From: Propionibacteriaceae bacterium
GTDB lineage: Bacteria > Actinomycetota > Actinomycetes > Propionibacteriales > Propionibacteriaceae
Length of the DNA stretch: 6,306 nucleotides
Assembly: GCA_021323255.1 (NCBI GenBank)
Contig: JAJTCL010000163.1
Span: 1-6,306 of the forward strand
Direction of reading: 5' to 3'
A model generated the notes under the pieces. The model had not been told where the DNA came from. It did no database searches and saw nothing but the letters and a program-made list of their open reading frames with translations. Below are positions 4,393-6,306 of this stretch, piece by piece; the first letter of the stretch is position 1; every line of letters starts with the position of its first letter. A program made the position numbers and the translations under genes.

Positions 4393-6306
4393 CTACGCCT
4401 CCGCTCGCTCCTCCTCCGCGCGGCGGCGCGCGATTCCCGACGCTCGCAGCTCTAAGGCGGTGTGGTGCGCGGCGAAGGCGAGCAGATCGGCCCATTCGGC
4501 CACAATGAGGGAGGTCGGCTTGCCGAGCCCATGACCCGTCGAGACCTCGATCCTGGTCAAGATGGGCTGATCACCGGCCTGAGCATGCTGCAAGGCGGCG
4601 GTGAATTTGTGACTGTGCAGGGGCACCACACGATCATCATGATCGCCGGTAAACACCAGAGTTGCTGGATAGCTGATTCCAGTGCGGACGTTGTGCAACG
4701 GCGAGTACGCCAGCGTCTCGGCAAACTGCTCGGGGTCTTCCGGGTTCCCGTAATCGGAGATCCATGCGGCTCCGATGGTGAAGAGATGGAAGCGCAGCAA
4801 GTCCAAGACACCGACCGCCGGCAGCGCCGCCGCTGCCAGATCGGGGCGTTGCGTGAGCACTGCTCCCACGAGCAAGCCACCATTGCTGCGGCCGTGTAGC
4901 GCAAGCTGTTGGGTGGTCGTTACTCCGGTTTGTCTGAGGTGCTCGGCAACTGCGACGTAGTCATCGAAGACGTTCTGCTTGTGCGCCAGTCGACCGGCCT
5001 CATACCAGGCCGTGCCGAACTCTCCCCCGCCCCGCAGATTGGCGATCGCCAGCAGGCCACCAGCAGCCAACCAGCATGGCCACCCCGGTCGATAGTCCGC
5101 GAGGATTGGGACCTTGAACCCGCCGTAGCCGTACAGCAGGGTCGGCTGGGGCCGAGACCGGTCGACATCGGCTGGGCGAATCAGGAAGTACGGCACCGGC
5201 GTACCGTCCTTGCTGATCGCCGTACGTCGCTCCATCACAGTCGGCGGGGCCTCAAAGGCTTCCTCGGCCGGCCGCAGCAGTCCGGCGAGCGAGGTCGCAG
5301 CGGCTGAGCTGGTCTCGATCAGGTAGCTGTGCGTCGGTGAGGTGACTGATGAAAGTCCTATGAACGCCTCGGGATCGCCACGCTTGGCGTTCAGGCCGAC
5401 CACCGCACCCCCTACCACCTCGACCTGCTGCGCTGACGAGCCGTCCAGGTTCACCCGAATGATCTGAGGCTGGGCGTCGGCGAGGTACACCAGGATGAAC
5501 CCGTCGCCGGCTGCCCTCGCGTCCAGCAGCGTGTGCTCGGACGCGGCGATCACCTCGTGGCAATCGAGCTCTCCACTGCCGATGAAGGATTCAAGATCGA
5601 CAGCGACCAGCCGGCCGGCCTCGGCGTCCAAATCCGTTCGAAGATAGAGCGTCGCACCGTCGGAACCGGTCAACCCGAATTCGGCGACCACTTCGTCGAT
5701 GATCTTGATCGGACTGCCGAGCTCACAGCGTTCGCCGGAGATGATCGGATAGACCCACAGTCGGTTCTTGTTCTCGGTCCCTTTCACAATGCTGACCACC
5801 AGATAGCGGTCGTCGTCGGTAACCTCGCCCCAGCACATCAGCTGATCGTTCTCAGGGAACTCCATGATCACGCTGTCCTGATCTTGAGAGTCGCCGATGC
5901 GATGCAGCCGCAACTTGGGTCCTGCGAGGGCAGCAGTCTGGGTACCGTCGGGGTCACTTTCATGATCGAAATGGGTGTAGACATAGGAGCGGTGGTCTGG
6001 CAACCATTCCGCCTGGGAGAACTTGGTCTGGATCAGCGCGTCGCCCACCTCCTCGCCGGTGGTCAGGTTCAGTAGCCGAAATGTCGACCAATCGCTGCCT
6101 GCTTCGCTGATCCCGTACGCCACCAACTGACCGTTACCGCTCACTGTCAAGCTGGCCAACGAGCTGGTGCCGTCGTCGGAGAAAGTATTGGGATCGACCA
6201 GTACCCTGCCACCGGCCAGCAACTCAGCCAACGATGAGGCGACGTAGGTCACGTCCTGGTTCTGGCTGCCATCGTTTCTGCTGACGAAGTAGTGCCCGGC
6301 ACGTTT
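4393..6306 (-). CDS. Prolyl oligopeptidase family serine peptidase (S9A), N-terminus beyond the window
   Basis: 637 codons are visible; the frame stays open through the right edge (6304-6306), and the GTG at 6252 is internal, because the codons before it (HYFVSRNDGSQNQD) match the family. Roughly 60-90 N-terminal residues are missing compared with typical 690-720-aa members. The first part is the seven-bladed beta-propeller (LVDPNTFSDDGT, YGISEAGSDWSTFRL); the last 270 residues are the alpha/beta-hydrolase domain (YGYGGF, NLRGGGEFG). The triad is complete, numbered from the first visible codon: S474 in GRSNGG, D557 in GDHDDRVVP, H592 in STGHGLGKP. The family cleaves short peptides after proline, usually in the cytoplasm; a signal peptide cannot be judged without the N-terminus. 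The C-terminal tail is Arg/Glu/Ala-rich. The sigma factor gene follows 87 bp downstream on the same strand. No frame lesion is seen over 1.9 kb. Confidence 0.95.
   Translation of the reverse strand, partial: KRAGHYFVSRNDGSQNQDVTYVASSLAELLAGGRVLVDPNTFSDDGTSSLASLTVSGNGQLVAYGISEAGSDWSTFRLLNLTTGEEVGDALIQTKFSQAEWLPDHRSYVYTHFDHESDPDGTQTAALAGPKLRLHRIGDSQDQDSVIMEFPENDQLMCWGEVTDDDRYLVVSIVKGTENKNRLWVYPIISGERCELGSPIKIIDEVVAEFGLTGSDGATLYLRTDLDAEAGRLVAVDLESFIGSGELDCHEVIAASEHTLLDARAAGDGFILVYLADAQPQIIRVNLDGSSAQQVEVVGGAVVGLNAKRGDPEAFIGLSSVTSPTHSYLIETSSAAATSLAGLLRPAEEAFEAPPTVMERRTAISKDGTPVPYFLIRPADVDRSRPQPTLLYGYGGFKVPILADYRPGWPCWLAAGGLLAIANLRGGGEFGTAWYEAGRLAHKQNVFDDYVAVAEHLRQTGVTTTQQLALHGRSNGGLLVGAVLTQRPDLAAAALPAVGVLDLLRFHLFTIGAAWISDYGNPEDPEQFAETLAYSPLHNVRTGISYPATLVFTGDHDDRVVPLHSHKFTAALQHAQAGDQPILTRIEVSTGHGLGKPTSLIVAEWADLLAFAAHHTALELRASGIARRRAEEERAEA

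Noticed and set aside
5533..6075. Plus-strand open frame of 180 codons
   Set aside because: Antisense to the prolyl oligopeptidase propeller; no recognisable features of its own.

Overview
The window looks like chromosomal DNA from a moderately high-GC actinobacterium (Actinomycetota). I put GC near 60% by eye and did not count it. The assignment rests on the protein families present: a DUF1707 (SHOCT-like) small membrane protein, a SigG/TIGR02960-type ECF sigma factor with a fused SnoaL-like domain, a diiron acyl-ACP-desaturase-like protein of a type common in actinobacteria, and an actinobacterial-style cardiolipin synthase. I see no mobile element, tRNA, rRNA or CRISPR array.

Layout, left to right. 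Positions 50-259 (minus) hold the remains or a frame-damaged copy of a small membrane protein. Positions 371-1261 (minus) hold an intact 296-aa ferritin-like diiron protein. Positions 1378-1749 (minus) hold an intact 123-aa DUF1707 protein with a single C-terminal membrane anchor. Divergent from it across a 52-bp spacer, 1802-3317 (plus) is a two-HKD cardiolipin synthase/phospholipase D gene broken by three apparent single-base losses and a 52-bp insertion. Its conserved 3' end overlaps, tail to tail by 29 bp, the ECF sigma factor gene (3289-4305, minus). Upstream of the sigma gene on the same strand, and running off the right edge, is a prolyl oligopeptidase (4393 to beyond 6306, minus) whose catalytic triad is complete.

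How the genes relate. The peptidase and sigma gene are co-directional with an 87-bp gap that contains a perfect 6-bp-arm hairpin, so they could be cotranscribed or separately regulated. The other minus-strand genes form a loose same-strand series without tight coupling. Two lipid-related genes (desaturase-like protein and cardiolipin synthase) lie close together, but I see no evidence that they act in one pathway.

I did not find a convincing new biological system. The most notable signal is the concentration of frame lesions in the cardiolipin synthase gene, and possibly in the small membrane gene at the left edge, while the longer neighbours are clean. Undoing the four cardiolipin synthase lesions gives exactly 489 codons ending in the family's usual C-terminus. 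Either the gene is a recent pseudogene or the sequence carries local errors; the sequence alone cannot decide.
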